NCBI RefSeq assembly: GCF_000526155.1
Contig: NZ_JAFN01000001.1
Location: forward strand, 4,136,001 to 4,200,000
Source: Deferrisoma camini S3R1
GTDB taxonomy: Bacteria; Desulfobacterota; Deferrisomatia; Deferrisomatales; Deferrisomataceae
DNA: 64,000 nt
Direction of reading: 5' to 3'
A program made the translations under genes and the position numbers. Shown here piece by piece: positions 17,080 through 25,549 of this stretch. The notes beneath the pieces were generated by a model. It was not told where the DNA came from. It ran no database searches and was given only the letters and a program-made list of their open reading frames with translations. Every line of letters begins with the position of its first letter. The stretch's first letter is position 1.

Positions 17080-18972
17080 ATGAGACCGCGAGAACCCGTT
17101 CTTCCCCGCATCCAGGGGCCGGCAGACCTGAAGAACCTCGACCGGGCCCAGCTCGAGCAGCTGGCGGGCGAGATCCGGGCGTTCATCCTGGAGAAGCTGT
17201 CCCCCGTGGGCGGCCACCTGGCATCCAGCCTGGGGGTGGTGGAGCTCACCGTGGCCCTGCACCGGGTGTTCGACTCGCCCGAGGACCGGATCATCTGGGA
17301 CGTGGGCCATCAGTGCTACGCCCACAAGATTCTCACCGGCCGGCGCGATCGGTTCGGCACCATCCGCCAGGCGGGCGGGCTCTCGGGGTTCCCCAAGCGC
17401 AGCGAGAGCCCCCACGACGCGTTCGGCACCGGCCACTCGTCCACCTCGATCTCCGCGGCCCTGGGAATGGCCGTGGCCCGGGACCTGGCCGGCGAGGCCC
17501 GCAAGGTGGTGGCCGTGATCGGCGACGGCTCCATGACCGCGGGGCTGGCCTTCGAGGGGCTCAACCACGCCGGCCACCTGGACCGGGACCTGGTGGTGGT
17601 GCTCAACGACAACGAGATGAGCATCTCCCCCAACGTGGGGGCCCTGTCGTCGTACCTCTCGAGGATCCTCACCGGCGACCTGTACTCCCGGTTCCGCAAG
17701 GACGTGGAGGAGTTCCTGAAGGCCATCCCCAGCCTGGGCGGGGCCATGGCCCGGCTGGCCAAGCGGGTCGAGGAGCACGTAAAGGGGTTCTTCTCGCCGG
17801 GCATGCTGTTCGAGGAGCTGGGGTTCACCTACGTGGGGCCGATCGACGGCCACAACGTGGGCCACCTGGTCGCCGCGTTCGAGAACGTGAAGAAGTTTCG
17901 CAAGCCGGTGCTGGTGCACGTGGTGACCCAGAAGGGGAGGGGCTTTCCCCCGGCCGAGAAGGCCCCGACCCGGTTCCACGGGGTGGGCCCGTTCGACCCG
18001 TGCAACGGCCGGAGTCGGCCCGGCTCGGGGGCCGCCCCGAGCTACACCGCGGTGTTCCGCGACACCCTGATCGAGCTGGCCGAGAAGGACCCCCGGATCG
18101 TGGCCATCACGGCGGCCATGCCCGAGGGGACCGGGCTCGACGGGTTTCGGGAGCGGTTTCCCGACCGGTTCTTCGACGTGGGCATCGCCGAGCAGCACGC
18201 CGTGACCTTTGCCGCCGGTCTGGCGGCCGAGGGGTGGAAGCCGGTGGTGGCCGTCTACTCCACCTTCCTCCAGCGGGCCTACGACCAGATCGTGCACGAC
18301 GTGGCGCTCCAGGGCCTGCCGGTGGTGTTCGCCCTGGACCGGGCCGGCCTGGTGGGGGCGGACGGACCCACCCACCACGGCGCGTTCGACCTCTCCTACC
18401 TGCGCCACGTGCCCGGCGTGGCCGTGCTGGCCCCGGCCGACGAGGACGAGCTGCGCCACGCCCTGGCCACGGCCCTGGCCCTGGGTCGGCCGGCCGCGGT
18501 GCGCTACCCCAGGGGGCCGGGTGCGGGCGCCAGCCTGGAGGGGCCTCCCCGGCCGTGGCCCGCGGCCGAGGGCCGGCTGGTGCTGGGCGACCCGGCTGAT
18601 CCAGGGGTGGCGGTGGTGTCGGCGGGCACCGTGGCGAAGGCCGTGCGGCAGGCCGTGGAACGGGCCCGGGCCGAGGGGGTTCAAGCGTCGTGGTTCGACG
18701 CCCGATACGTAAAGCCACTGGATCGTGAGGGAATCGTGGGCCTGGCCTCCCGGGCCCGGGGCCTGGTGACCGTGGAGGAGAACGCCCTGGCCGGCGGGTT
18801 CGGCTCGGCCGTGCTGGAGTGCCTGGTGGACGAGGGGGTGGCCCTGCCCCGGGTGCGGCGCCTGGGCCTGCCGGACCGGTTCGTGGAGCACGGCACCCAG
18901 GAGGAGCTCCGGCGGTCGGTGGGGCTCGACGCCGACGCCGTGTATGCGGCCATCCGGGATCTGGCGGGGTGA
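17080..18972 (+). CDS. dxs: 1-deoxy-D-xylulose-5-phosphate synthase
   Basis: First enzyme of the non-mevalonate isoprenoid route, joining pyruvate and glyceraldehyde 3-phosphate with thiamine diphosphate. At 630 residues it is of normal length. Motifs are DVGHQCYAHKILTGR, GTGHSSTSIS, the ThDP motif GDGSMTAGLAFEGLNH...LNDNEMSIS, GPIDGHN, and the transketolase-type FDVGIAEQHAVTFAAGLA and DRAGLVGADGPTHHGAFD. I choose ATG 17080, with GGGAG just upstream, over a TTG at 17059 that overlaps ispA. With ispA it supplies prenyl diphosphates. Confidence 0.97.
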   Translation: MRPREPVLPRIQGPADLKNLDRAQLEQLAGEIRAFILEKLSPVGGHLASSLGVVELTVALHRVFDSPEDRIIWDVGHQCYAHKILTGRRDRFGTIRQAGGLSGFPKRSESPHDAFGTGHSSTSISAALGMAVARDLAGEARKVVAVIGDGSMTAGLAFEGLNHAGHLDRDLVVVLNDNEMSISPNVGALSSYLSRILTGDLYSRFRKDVEEFLKAIPSLGGAMARLAKRVEEHVKGFFSPGMLFEELGFTYVGPIDGHNVGHLVAAFENVKKFRKPVLVHVVTQKGRGFPPAEKAPTRFHGVGPFDPCNGRSRPGSGAAPSYTAVFRDTLIELAEKDPRIVAITAAMPEGTGLDGFRERFPDRFFDVGIAEQHAVTFAAGLAAEGWKPVVAVYSTFLQRAYDQIVHDVALQGLPVVFALDRAGLVGADGPTHHGAFDLSYLRHVPGVAVLAPADEDELRHALATALALGRPAAVRYPRGPGAGASLEGPPRPWPAAEGRLVLGDPADPGVAVVSAGTVAKAVRQAVERARAEGVQASWFDARYVKPLDREGIVGLASRARGLVTVEENALAGGFGSAVLECLVDEGVALPRVRRLGLPDRFVEHGTQEELRRSVGLDADAVYAAIRDLAG

Positions 18973-19730
18973 GCCGGGGCGTCCGGATCGACGAGCTGCT
19001 GGTGGAGCGGGGGCTCGCCCCCACGCGCCAGAAGGCCCGGGCCCTGGTGCTGGCCGGCCTGGTGGTGGCGGGGGACCGGCGGGTGGACAAGCCGGGCCAG
19101 CGGGTGGACCCGGCCTCCGAGGTCCGGCTGAAGGGGGAGCACTGCCCCTATGTGAGCCGGGGCGGGCTCAAGCTGGAGGCCGGGCTCCGGGCGTTCGGCC
19201 TGCGGCCCGAGGGTCGGGTCTGCGCCGACGTGGGTGCGAGCACCGGGGGGTTCACGGACTGCCTGCTCCAGCATGGGGCCCGGCGGGTGTACGCCATCGA
19301 CGTGGGCTACGGCCAACTGGCCTGGAAGCTGCGCCAGGACCCCCGGGTGGTGAGCCTGGAAAGGCAAAACATCCGCACCCTGCCGGCCGACGCCGTGCCC
19401 GAGCCCGTGGACCTGGCCGTGGTGGACACCTCGTTCATCTCCCTGGCCCTGGTGCTCCCCCGGGTCTGGGGTCTGCTCCGGCCCGGCGGGGAGGTGGTGG
19501 CCCTGGTGAAGCCCCAGTTCGAGGTGGGCCGGGAGCACGTGGGCAAGGGCGGGGTGGTTCGCGATCCCGAGCTGCGGCGGCAGGCCCTCGAGCGGGTCCT
19601 GGACACGGCCCGCCGGATCGGGTACGAGGTGTTGGGCACGGTGGAGAGCCCCGTGCCCGGGGCAAAGAAGGGCAACGTGGAGTTCCTGGCCCACCTGCTG
19701 AGGCCGGGAACGCGGGGGGAGACGAGGTAG
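18969..19730 (+). CDS. tlyA: TlyA-family rRNA 2'-O-methyltransferase / hemolysin-like protein
   Basis: A 253-residue protein with an N-terminal S4 RNA-binding domain (IDELLVERGLAPTRQKARALVLAG, seen in parts) and an FtsJ-type methyltransferase domain. The SAM site is CADVGASTGGFTDCLLQ; VDTSFISLALVLP and LVKPQFEVG carry later motifs with the catalytic Lys. TlyA homologues methylate ribose in 16S/23S rRNA. GTG 18969 overlaps the dxs stop (GTGA). The dxs-tlyA neighbourhood is common. The precise rRNA position modified is not determinable here. Confidence 0.92.
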   Translation: MSRGVRIDELLVERGLAPTRQKARALVLAGLVVAGDRRVDKPGQRVDPASEVRLKGEHCPYVSRGGLKLEAGLRAFGLRPEGRVCADVGASTGGFTDCLLQHGARRVYAIDVGYGQLAWKLRQDPRVVSLERQNIRTLPADAVPEPVDLAVVDTSFISLALVLPRVWGLLRPGGEVVALVKPQFEVGREHVGKGGVVRDPELRRQALERVLDTARRIGYEVLGTVESPVPGAKKGNVEFLAHLLRPGTRGETR

Positions 19731-19734
19731 GCCG

Positions 19735-20730
19735 ATGGCGATCTTCAACTACGCAGCCCGGGAACTCACCGCCAAGATCGTGTACTACGGGCCGGGCCTG
19801 TCGGGAAAGACCACGAGCATCCAGTACATCCACTCCCGGATCAGCCCCAAGAACCGGGGGAAGCTGGTGAGCCTGGCCACCGAGACGGACCGGACCCTGT
19901 TCTTCGACTTCTTCCCGGTGGACTTCGGCCGGGTGGGGGGGTTCCGGGTGAAGTTCAACTTCTACACCGTACCCGGCCAGGTGTTCTACAACACCACCCG
20001 CAAGCTGGTGCTCAAGGGCGCGGACGGTGTGGTGTTCGTTGCCGACTCCCAGCCCGGCATGATGGAGCAGAACCTGGAGAGCCTGGAGAACCTGAAGGAG
20101 AACCTGAAGGCACACGGCATCGACTGGGAGACCGTGCCGTTCGTCATCCAGTACAACAAGCGCGACCTGCCGGGGGCTCTGCCCGTGGAGGAGATGCGCC
20201 GCCACCTGAACCCCCGGGGGGTGCCGGACTTCGCCACCACCGCCACCACGGGCGAGGGCGTGATGGAGGCGATGAAGACCATCTGCAAGATGGTCCTGGA
20301 GGACATCCAGCGCAAGCAGCGCCGGGGCGCCGGCCGCCAGGCCGCGGCCAAACCCGCGCCGACCAAGCCGGCGCCGGCCGAGCGGGCCGAGGCGCCGCCC
20401 GAGCCGGCGGCCGGGGGCAAGGTGCAGGACATCCGGGAGGTGCAGGCCCGGGCGGCCCGCAGGGCGGCCGAGGCCGAACCCCCCCGGGTGGAGCGGACCC
20501 TGGTTGTGCCCGTGCAGGGCGCCGGCCCCACGAACGTGCAGGTGGCCATCCCGTTGGAGCTGGAGATCCAGGAGGGGGTGGAGGCGGTCCAGCTCCAGGT
20601 GCACATCCGGGTGGAGTACCTGACCGGCGGGGCCGGGGAGGTCCGCTTGCGGGAGGCGACCGCCCAGGAGGCCCGACCGGCCCCTCCGAAGAAGAGGGGG
20701 TTCCTCGCCCGTCTGTTCGGCCGCGGGTAG
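19735..20730 (+). CDS. mglA: MglA-type Ras-like GTPase with long C-terminal tail
   Basis: Residues 1-195 are a full MglA GTPase: P-loop YYGPGLSGKTTSI, the switch region with TVPGQVFYNTTRKLVLKGADG, VVFVADSQPGMMEQN, and the guanine motif QYNKRDLP. MglA sets cell polarity and motility in myxobacteria and related groups. This protein has 331 residues, about 135 more than the usual 195. The tail is Ala/Pro-rich (KPAPTKPAPAERAEA), continues with a beta-like stretch and ends in a basic hydrophobic segment, KKRGFLARLFGRG, that could be an amphipathic membrane or partner anchor. No mglB is adjacent. The tail's function is unknown. Confidence 0.9.
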   Translation: MAIFNYAARELTAKIVYYGPGLSGKTTSIQYIHSRISPKNRGKLVSLATETDRTLFFDFFPVDFGRVGGFRVKFNFYTVPGQVFYNTTRKLVLKGADGVVFVADSQPGMMEQNLESLENLKENLKAHGIDWETVPFVIQYNKRDLPGALPVEEMRRHLNPRGVPDFATTATTGEGVMEAMKTICKMVLEDIQRKQRRGAGRQAAAKPAPTKPAPAERAEAPPEPAAGGKVQDIREVQARAARRAAEAEPPRVERTLVVPVQGAGPTNVQVAIPLELEIQEGVEAVQLQVHIRVEYLTGGAGEVRLREATAQEARPAPPKKRGFLARLFGRG

Positions 20731-20733
20731 CCG

Positions 20734-21504
20734 ATGGAGCCCCCGGTCTACTTCATCGGGGCGGGGCCCGGCGCGCCGGACTACCTGACCCTGGAGGGGC
20801 TGCGCGCCCTCGAGCGGTGCGTCGCGGTCCTGGCCCCGGCCTCGTTCCAGCGCAGCTTCTCGGACCTGCTGGCCGGCAAGGACCTGGAGAGCCCCTTCGC
20901 CCTGCCCCATGCCGGGGTGGTGGGCTGGATCGAGGAGCGGCTGGCCCGGGGGCCGGTGGGGGTGCTGATCCCAGGGGACTTCAGCGTGTTCTGCCCCTTC
21001 CAGTCGTTCGTGGCCGCCTTCGGTCCCCGGGCCCGGGTGATCCCCGGGGTGGGGGCCCATGCGGCGGCCGCGGCCCTGCTCCGGAAGACCTTCGACCTGC
21101 CCGAGGTGGCCCATGCCACCGTGATCACCAGCCCCCGGGCGTTCGGCCGGGCCGGCTCGTCCATCACCCTGCGGGACTTCGCCAAGCCCGGTCACACCCT
21201 GGTGCTCTACATGAACGACCGCCCGCTGACCGAGCTGGCGGCCGAGTTGCGGGCCGGGTACGGCGCGGACGTGCCGATCGCCATCGTGGAGAACATCGGC
21301 TGCCCGGACGAGCGGGTGACCGTGGCCACCCTCGATACGATCGCCGATCGGCTCGGCGACCGGGACCCGTTCGGCCTGGGCTCGTCCGATCCGGAGCCCG
21401 CCCTGGCCCTGGTGGTGGTGGGCGAGGTCCTGGCCCGGGACGAGGACCCGTCGTGGTGGGACCGCCGGTACGAGAGCGTGTGGAAGCCGAGGAAGATGAG
21501 GTAG
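20734..21504 (+). CDS. Tetrapyrrole (corrin/porphyrin) methylase-family protein
   Basis: A 256-residue SAM-dependent methyltransferase of the tetrapyrrole methylase fold. The N-terminus VYFIGAGPGAPDYLTLEG matches CobM/CbiF-like enzymes, followed by LIPGDFSVFCPF, VIPGVGAHAAAAA, LVLYMNDRPL and IVENIGCPDERV. It is separated from other cob genes and lies three bases after the MglA gene. It could be a precorrin-4 C11-methyltransferase homologue or a methylase of another substrate; the usual GDP(G)-type second motif is diverged (PGDFSVF). Substrate unknown. Confidence 0.8.
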   Translation: MEPPVYFIGAGPGAPDYLTLEGLRALERCVAVLAPASFQRSFSDLLAGKDLESPFALPHAGVVGWIEERLARGPVGVLIPGDFSVFCPFQSFVAAFGPRARVIPGVGAHAAAAALLRKTFDLPEVAHATVITSPRAFGRAGSSITLRDFAKPGHTLVLYMNDRPLTELAAELRAGYGADVPIAIVENIGCPDERVTVATLDTIADRLGDRDPFGLGSSDPEPALALVVVGEVLARDEDPSWWDRRYESVWKPRKMR

Positions 21505-21532
21505 GGTCGGTCGTCGGTCCACGGTCCGTGGG
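21504..21532. repeat. Heptad tandem array, inverted orientation
   Basis: The spacer after the methylase gene holds GGTCGGTCGTCGGTCCACGG, which read on the minus strand is a run of GACCGNN units like those at 7306-7342. It starts at or just after the upstream stop codon. Confidence 0.65.
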
Positions 21533-21550
21533 GTGAAGGAGGAGCGTCGC

Positions 21551-22516
21551 GTGGTTGAGCCGGCTTCGAGCCCGACCCCTGCGGGGCCGGGCATCCTGGC
21601 CCCGGTGGACGGTCCCCACGAGGTGGAGCCCCTGGCCGCGGCCGGGGCCACCGACCTGTACGGCGGGGTGTGGGCGCCCGCCGGCGAACCGGGCCTGTCG
21701 GTCACCCAACGGACCTTTGCCTCGGCCCACTTCGCGGACGAGGCCGCCCTGCGGGCCGCGATCCGGACGGCCCGGTCCCTGGGCCTCGGGTTCCACCTCA
21801 CCCTGAACGCCCCCCTCTACGTCCCCCAACGCCTGGAAAGCCTGCTGGCCCTGGCCGGCCGGGCCGCCGAGTGGGGGGCCACCGGCGTGATCGCGGCCGA
21901 CCCGGGGCTTCTGGCCGCCCTGGCGGATCGGGATCTCGGGCTGGTCCTCACCCTGTCCACCCTGGCCGGGGCGCTCCACGCCGAAGCGTTCCGGTTCTTC
22001 CAACGGTACGGGATCTCCCGGGCGGTGCTGCCGCGACACCTGACCCTGGAGGAGGTGGGCGCGGTCTGCCGCGGCGTGCCCGGGGTGGAGTTCGAGGCGT
22101 TCGTGCTGGTGGGGGCCTGCCCCAACGAGGAGTCCCTGTGCACCTTCCAGCACGTGAGCCCCTCGAAGCGGTGGCCGTGCGAGATCCCCTATCGCCTCAC
22201 GGACGGAGGCGGCGCGCCCCTGGCGGCCGACCACCCCCTGGAGCGGTGGCATCGGGCCTGGGGCCGGGCCGACCGAAGGCTGGGGTGCGGGCTGTGCGCC
22301 GTGCCCCGGTGGGTGGAGGCCGGAGTGCGGCACCTCAAGATCGTGGGCCGCGGTGGGCCCACGGCCCAGAAGGCGGCCAACGTGGCGCTCGTGGCCGCCG
22401 TGACCCGGGGCGAGGTGGCCGACGTGCCCCGCGCCTACCGCCAGCGGTTCGGCCGGCCGTGCCACCGGCTCGTGTGCTACGCCCGGGAGCTGTGGCCGGG
22501 CCGGCCGGCGTCCTGA
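21551..22516 (+). CDS. Peptidase U32-family protein
   Basis: A 321-residue TIM-barrel protein of the U32 family (COG0826), which includes YegQ/TrhP and UbiU/UbiV. Family features are an N-terminal GGVWAPAGEPGLSVTQR, HLTLNAPLYVP, a strand with EWGATGVIAADPGLL, and clustered cysteines (GACPNEESLC, KRWPCE, LGCGLCAVP) as in the Fe-S-containing UbiU/UbiV group. The chosen start is GTG 21551, with AAGGAGGAG about six bases upstream, in place of GTG 21533 which would put that site inside the gene. The role (RNA hydroxylation, quinone biosynthesis or other) cannot be decided here. Confidence 0.82.
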   Translation: MVEPASSPTPAGPGILAPVDGPHEVEPLAAAGATDLYGGVWAPAGEPGLSVTQRTFASAHFADEAALRAAIRTARSLGLGFHLTLNAPLYVPQRLESLLALAGRAAEWGATGVIAADPGLLAALADRDLGLVLTLSTLAGALHAEAFRFFQRYGISRAVLPRHLTLEEVGAVCRGVPGVEFEAFVLVGACPNEESLCTFQHVSPSKRWPCEIPYRLTDGGGAPLAADHPLERWHRAWGRADRRLGCGLCAVPRWVEAGVRHLKIVGRGGPTAQKAANVALVAAVTRGEVADVPRAYRQRFGRPCHRLVCYARELWPGRPAS

Positions 22517-22525
22517 ACGCCCAAC

Positions 22526-23479
22526 TCAACGTCCGGGCACCCGGAACCGGGCCAGGAGGGGGGCGTGGTCCGAGCCCGCGTCGAAGGGGTCGAACCCCGG
22601 TCCCTCCAGGGCGGGCCGGAGCCGCTCGTTGTGAACCTCGGCCCCGGCAAAATGGGGCAGGAGGGCCTGGGAGATCAGGATGTGGTCGAGCATCTCCTTG
22701 CGGCCCCGGTACATCTGGGTGAACCGCCGGTCGGCCGGGATCGCCTCCTCGCAGGCCACCAGCTCCAACGGGGCCAGGGATGGGCTGTCGCAGGCCCGAG
22801 CATCGCCGGCCACGATGCGCAACCCCTCGGAGTCGAGGCCGTCGTTGAAGTCCCCCAGCACCACCACCCGGGCCTCGGGGTCCCGCCGCAGCAGGTGGTC
22901 CACCGCCCGGCGGATCTGCACGGCCTGGGCCAGGCGCTTGGCCTCGGTCACGAGCCGCCCCTCCCCGGCGTCCCCCAGGCTCTGCCACCGGTCGGCCTGG
23001 CCCTGACCCTGGAGCTCGCGGGTGTAGGACGGGATCTTGGACTTCCAGTGGACCACGATCAGCGTGATCGGGAACCCGGGCACGTCCCAGGTCACCTGTA
23101 GGGCCGGCCGGCTGAACGCACCCCGGATCGCCACCTCCAGCCCGGCCCGGCGGTCCACCACCTCCAGGTCGATGCCAGCGGCCACGCTGCGGCCGTCGGA
23201 AAGGGGGAACCGGGAGAACACGCCGCACCGCAGCGGGCTCGGGCCCCGCTCGGCCAAGGCCACGTGGGGGTAGCCCAGGCCGTCCAGGAGGGGATCGAGA
23301 AGCTCCGGGTCCACCAGCTCCTGGAACGCCACCGCATCCGCGTCCAGGCGCCGGATGGCCCGGCGCAAGGCCTCGAGGTGCTTGGGGGTCCGGGCCCGCG
23401 TCTGGGGGGTGTCCTCGTCGGGCCGCACGCCCAGGTTCTCCAGGTTGTAGGTGGCCAGCCGCAGCTCCCGATGTGGCAC
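22526..23479 (-). CDS. Endonuclease/exonuclease/phosphatase family protein
   Basis: A 317-residue metal-dependent phosphodiesterase-fold protein. Motifs are ATYNLENLG at the N-terminus, AFQELVDPE with the metal-binding Glu, VVHWKSK, VVLGDFNDG, LDHILIS and the C-terminal SDHAPLL. No signal peptide or membrane segment is evident. It converges with the U32 gene (nine bases between stops) and is followed on the same strand upstream by a TlpA-like gene. Its substrate (nucleic acid, lipid or nucleotide) is not shown by the sequence. Confidence 0.88.
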   Translation of the reverse strand: MPHRELRLATYNLENLGVRPDEDTPQTRARTPKHLEALRRAIRRLDADAVAFQELVDPELLDPLLDGLGYPHVALAERGPSPLRCGVFSRFPLSDGRSVAAGIDLEVVDRRAGLEVAIRGAFSRPALQVTWDVPGFPITLIVVHWKSKIPSYTRELQGQGQADRWQSLGDAGEGRLVTEAKRLAQAVQIRRAVDHLLRRDPEARVVVLGDFNDGLDSEGLRIVAGDARACDSPSLAPLELVACEEAIPADRRFTQMYRGRKEMLDHILISQALLPHFAGAEVHNERLRPALEGPGFDPFDAGSDHAPLLARFRVPGR

Positions 23480-23490
23480 GACGTCCCCCT

Positions 23491-24027
23491 TCAGTCGTCC
23501 CCCGAGGCCCTCCCGACCGGGGCCACGGAGAGGCGGGCCAGGGTGTCTTCGAGCTGGTCCGCCGTCAGGAACCGGGTGTCGCTCCGGGCCCGTCCCTGGG
23601 GGTCCACCAGCACCAGTCGGGGGATCACCCGGACCTTATAGGCCGGGATGGCCTCGCCCTCGGGGTCCAGCAGGATCCGGTGGGGGTACGTGCGGGGTTT
23701 CGCCCGGACCTTGGGGGCCACCACGTCCGCCCCCTCCCGGAGGAACACCTCCACCACCAGCACCCCCCGTCTCTCCAGCTCCGGCGTCAAGCGGTTGAGC
23801 TCCTCCACCTGGAGCTCGCACTGGGGGCACCAGGTGGTGCCGAACTTCAAAAGGGTCCAGCCCCGGATCGTTCCGGAGATCGTCGCGGGCCGGCCGTCCA
23901 GGTCCTGGAGCGTAAGGTCCGGCACGGGGGTGTCGACCCCGCCGTAGGTGTCGGCCGCAGGGGCCCGAAACCCACACAGGAAGAGGGCCGCGACCACCAC
24001 GGCGGCCACGGGGAAGGAAAGGCGCAC
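23491..24027 (-). CDS. Thioredoxin-like TlpA-family protein
   Basis: Exported thiol-disulfide protein of 178 residues. I choose GTG 24027, preceded by GAAGGAGG, which gives a clean signal peptide (VAAVVVAALFLCGFRAPA). The thioredoxin fold has TPVPDLTLQDLDG, then LLKFGTTWCPQCELQ with a CPQC active site, and VRVIPRLVLVDPQG with the cis-proline region. TlpA-like proteins keep periplasmic cysteines reduced, for instance in cytochrome c maturation. A longer in-frame start at 24135 exists but has no ribosome site. Its upstream neighbour on the same strand is a TauE/SafE permease gene. Confidence 0.85.
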   Translation of the reverse strand: MRLSFPVAAVVVAALFLCGFRAPAADTYGGVDTPVPDLTLQDLDGRPATISGTIRGWTLLKFGTTWCPQCELQVEELNRLTPELERRGVLVVEVFLREGADVVAPKVRAKPRTYPHRILLDPEGEAIPAYKVRVIPRLVLVDPQGRARSDTRFLTADQLEDTLARLSVAPVGRASGDD

Positions 24028-24163
24028 GGAAACCTCCTTCGAGCGTGCGTGGGAAGGGAACGTCCGGCTCGGCCCGGGAAGGCTCCGCCCCCCAGCCGGT
24101 CCGCCGACGTCGTCGAGGGAACCATTCTGTCTCAAGCCATGGGGAAACGCAAAGAAACGGCCG

Positions 24164-24949
24164 TCACCGGGCCCACAGGACCCTGGCGCCGGTTACGAGC
24201 AACGCGAGGCCCAACCCCCTTCGAAGGGTCACGGGCCGGGCCCCCTGGGAGCAGCGGGCTCCCCACCGGGCGGCGGTGAGGGCGGCCCCTCCGGCCAGGA
24301 TCCACGCGGGCAGGTGCACGAACCCCAGGGTGGCCGGGACGGGGTTCGCGGCTTGGATGCCCAGCGCCACGTACACGGCCGTGGCCGGGGCCGCCGAGAA
24401 CAGCATGAGCCCCGCGGCCGTGCCCACTGCCTGGTGGGCCGGTTGCCGCCCCGGCCCCGTGAGCAGCGGCACGAAGAGCACCCCGCCGCCGATCCCGAAC
24501 ACCGAGGCCACGGCGGCGGTCAGCCCCGCGGCCGCGGCGAGGAGCGACGGGGCAAGGCTTCGGCGCCACGACCCGGGGCGGGGGAGCCATTGGCCGAGGC
24601 CCAGGAGGACCAGGAAGCCGCCGAACGCCCCCTGGAGGGCTGCTGGATGAGCCTTCGCTGCGAGGGCCCCTCCCAGAACGGCGCCGGTCACCACGGCCGG
24701 GGCCAGGCGCCGTACCAGGGCCCGGTCCACCCGGCCGGCCCGGGCCTGGACCCGCAGCGCGGCCGCGGCCGCCAAGAGCACCACGGCCTTGGACGTGCCG
24801 ATGGCCGTGGCCACCCGGGCGGGGGGATAGCCCAACAACCGGAACAGCTCCATGAACCCGGGCACCAGGAACACGCCGCCCCCGATCCCCAGGAACCCGG
24901 CGGCCCACCCCGCGCCCAGACCCAGGGCCGGGAACCACAGCCAGGTCAC
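24164..24949 (-). CDS. TauE/SafE-family membrane transporter
   Basis: A 261-residue integral membrane protein with two similar halves, each containing the family's glycine-rich signature: GFLGIGGGVFLVPGFME near the N-terminus and SVFGIGGGVLFVPLL in the middle. About eight hydrophobic segments are present. Members export sulfite, sulfoacetate or other small anions; the substrate here is unknown. It lies 21 bases downstream of the YjbQ gene on the same strand, so both may be cotranscribed. Confidence 0.9.
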   Translation of the reverse strand: MTWLWFPALGLGAGWAAGFLGIGGGVFLVPGFMELFRLLGYPPARVATAIGTSKAVVLLAAAAALRVQARAGRVDRALVRRLAPAVVTGAVLGGALAAKAHPAALQGAFGGFLVLLGLGQWLPRPGSWRRSLAPSLLAAAAGLTAAVASVFGIGGGVLFVPLLTGPGRQPAHQAVGTAAGLMLFSAAPATAVYVALGIQAANPVPATLGFVHLPAWILAGGAALTAARWGARCSQGARPVTLRRGLGLALLVTGARVLWAR

Positions 24950-24970
24950 GGCCGGCGCCCGGAGCCCGGC

Positions 24971-25360
24971 TCACCCACGGTGGACCATCACGTGGACCTT
25001 TCGGGTGCGCGGGCCGTCGAACTCGGCCAGGTAGATCCCCTGCCAGGTTCCGAGGACCAGCCGGCCCCCGGCCACCGGCACCTGGACCGAGGACCCCACC
25101 AGGGTGGCCTTGACGTGGGCGTCGGAGTTGCCCTCGGCGTGCCGGTACGGCCCGTTGCGGGGCACGAGCTCGGCCAGGTGGGCCAGGAGGTCGGCGGCCA
25201 CGTCCGGGTCGGCGTTCTCGTTGATGGTGACGCCGGCCGTGGTATGGGGCACGAACACCGTGCACAGCACCGCGTCCGTTCCCTCCACGGCCCGAGCCAC
25301 CTCGCGGGTGATGTCCACGAAGCACTCCCGGCGTGGCGTCTTCACGGAAAGCGTATGCAT
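24971..25360 (-). CDS. YjbQ family protein (UPF0047)
   Basis: A compact 129-residue beta-rich enzyme family (secondary thiamine-phosphate synthase by homology). Signatures are VFVPHTTAGVTINENADPDV, which holds the invariant His and Asn, YRHAEGNSDAHVKATLVG with further conserved His residues, and the C-terminal LGTWQGIYLAEFDGPRTRKVHV. Length and motifs are complete. Start ATG at 25360. The physiological role of the family is uncertain. A tetra-heptad repeat array lies immediately upstream of its start. Confidence 0.92.
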   Translation of the reverse strand: MHTLSVKTPRRECFVDITREVARAVEGTDAVLCTVFVPHTTAGVTINENADPDVAADLLAHLAELVPRNGPYRHAEGNSDAHVKATLVGSSVQVPVAGGRLVLGTWQGIYLAEFDGPRTRKVHVMVHRG

Positions 25361-25368
25361 GGTAACCT

Positions 25369-25402
25369 CGGTCGTTGGTCGTTGGTCGTTGGTCGTTGGT
25401 CG
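25369..25402. repeat. Heptad tandem array (GTTGGTC units)
   Basis: Four to five perfect head-to-tail copies of the 7-mer GTTGGTC (GACCAAC on the other strand) begin nine bases upstream of the YjbQ start codon, in its 5' leader region. The period is the same as that of the GACCGNN arrays but the unit sequence differs. Confidence 0.85.
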
Positions 25403-25499
25403 AAAAGGGCACGCAGCTGGCAACGCTTTCGTTGGGATCCGTAACGGTACCACAGGCGGGGCCCGCCGGCCCAACGGCCGTGCGATTCCGCGGGGTTCC

Positions 25500-25528
25500 T
25501 TGACTTGCCCTGGGGGGTCGGGTAAGAA
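25500..25528 (+). promoter_or_regulatory. Candidate sigma-70 promoter for the metallophosphatase gene
   Basis: TTGACT at 25500-25505 and TAAGAA at 25523-25528 are separated by 17 bases, 21 bases before the ATG at 25550. The similar string TATAAGAAGG is seen in the candidate promoter at 32285-32313. Confidence 0.55.
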
Positions 25529-25549
25529 GGGCGGCCGTTGGAGGGACCC

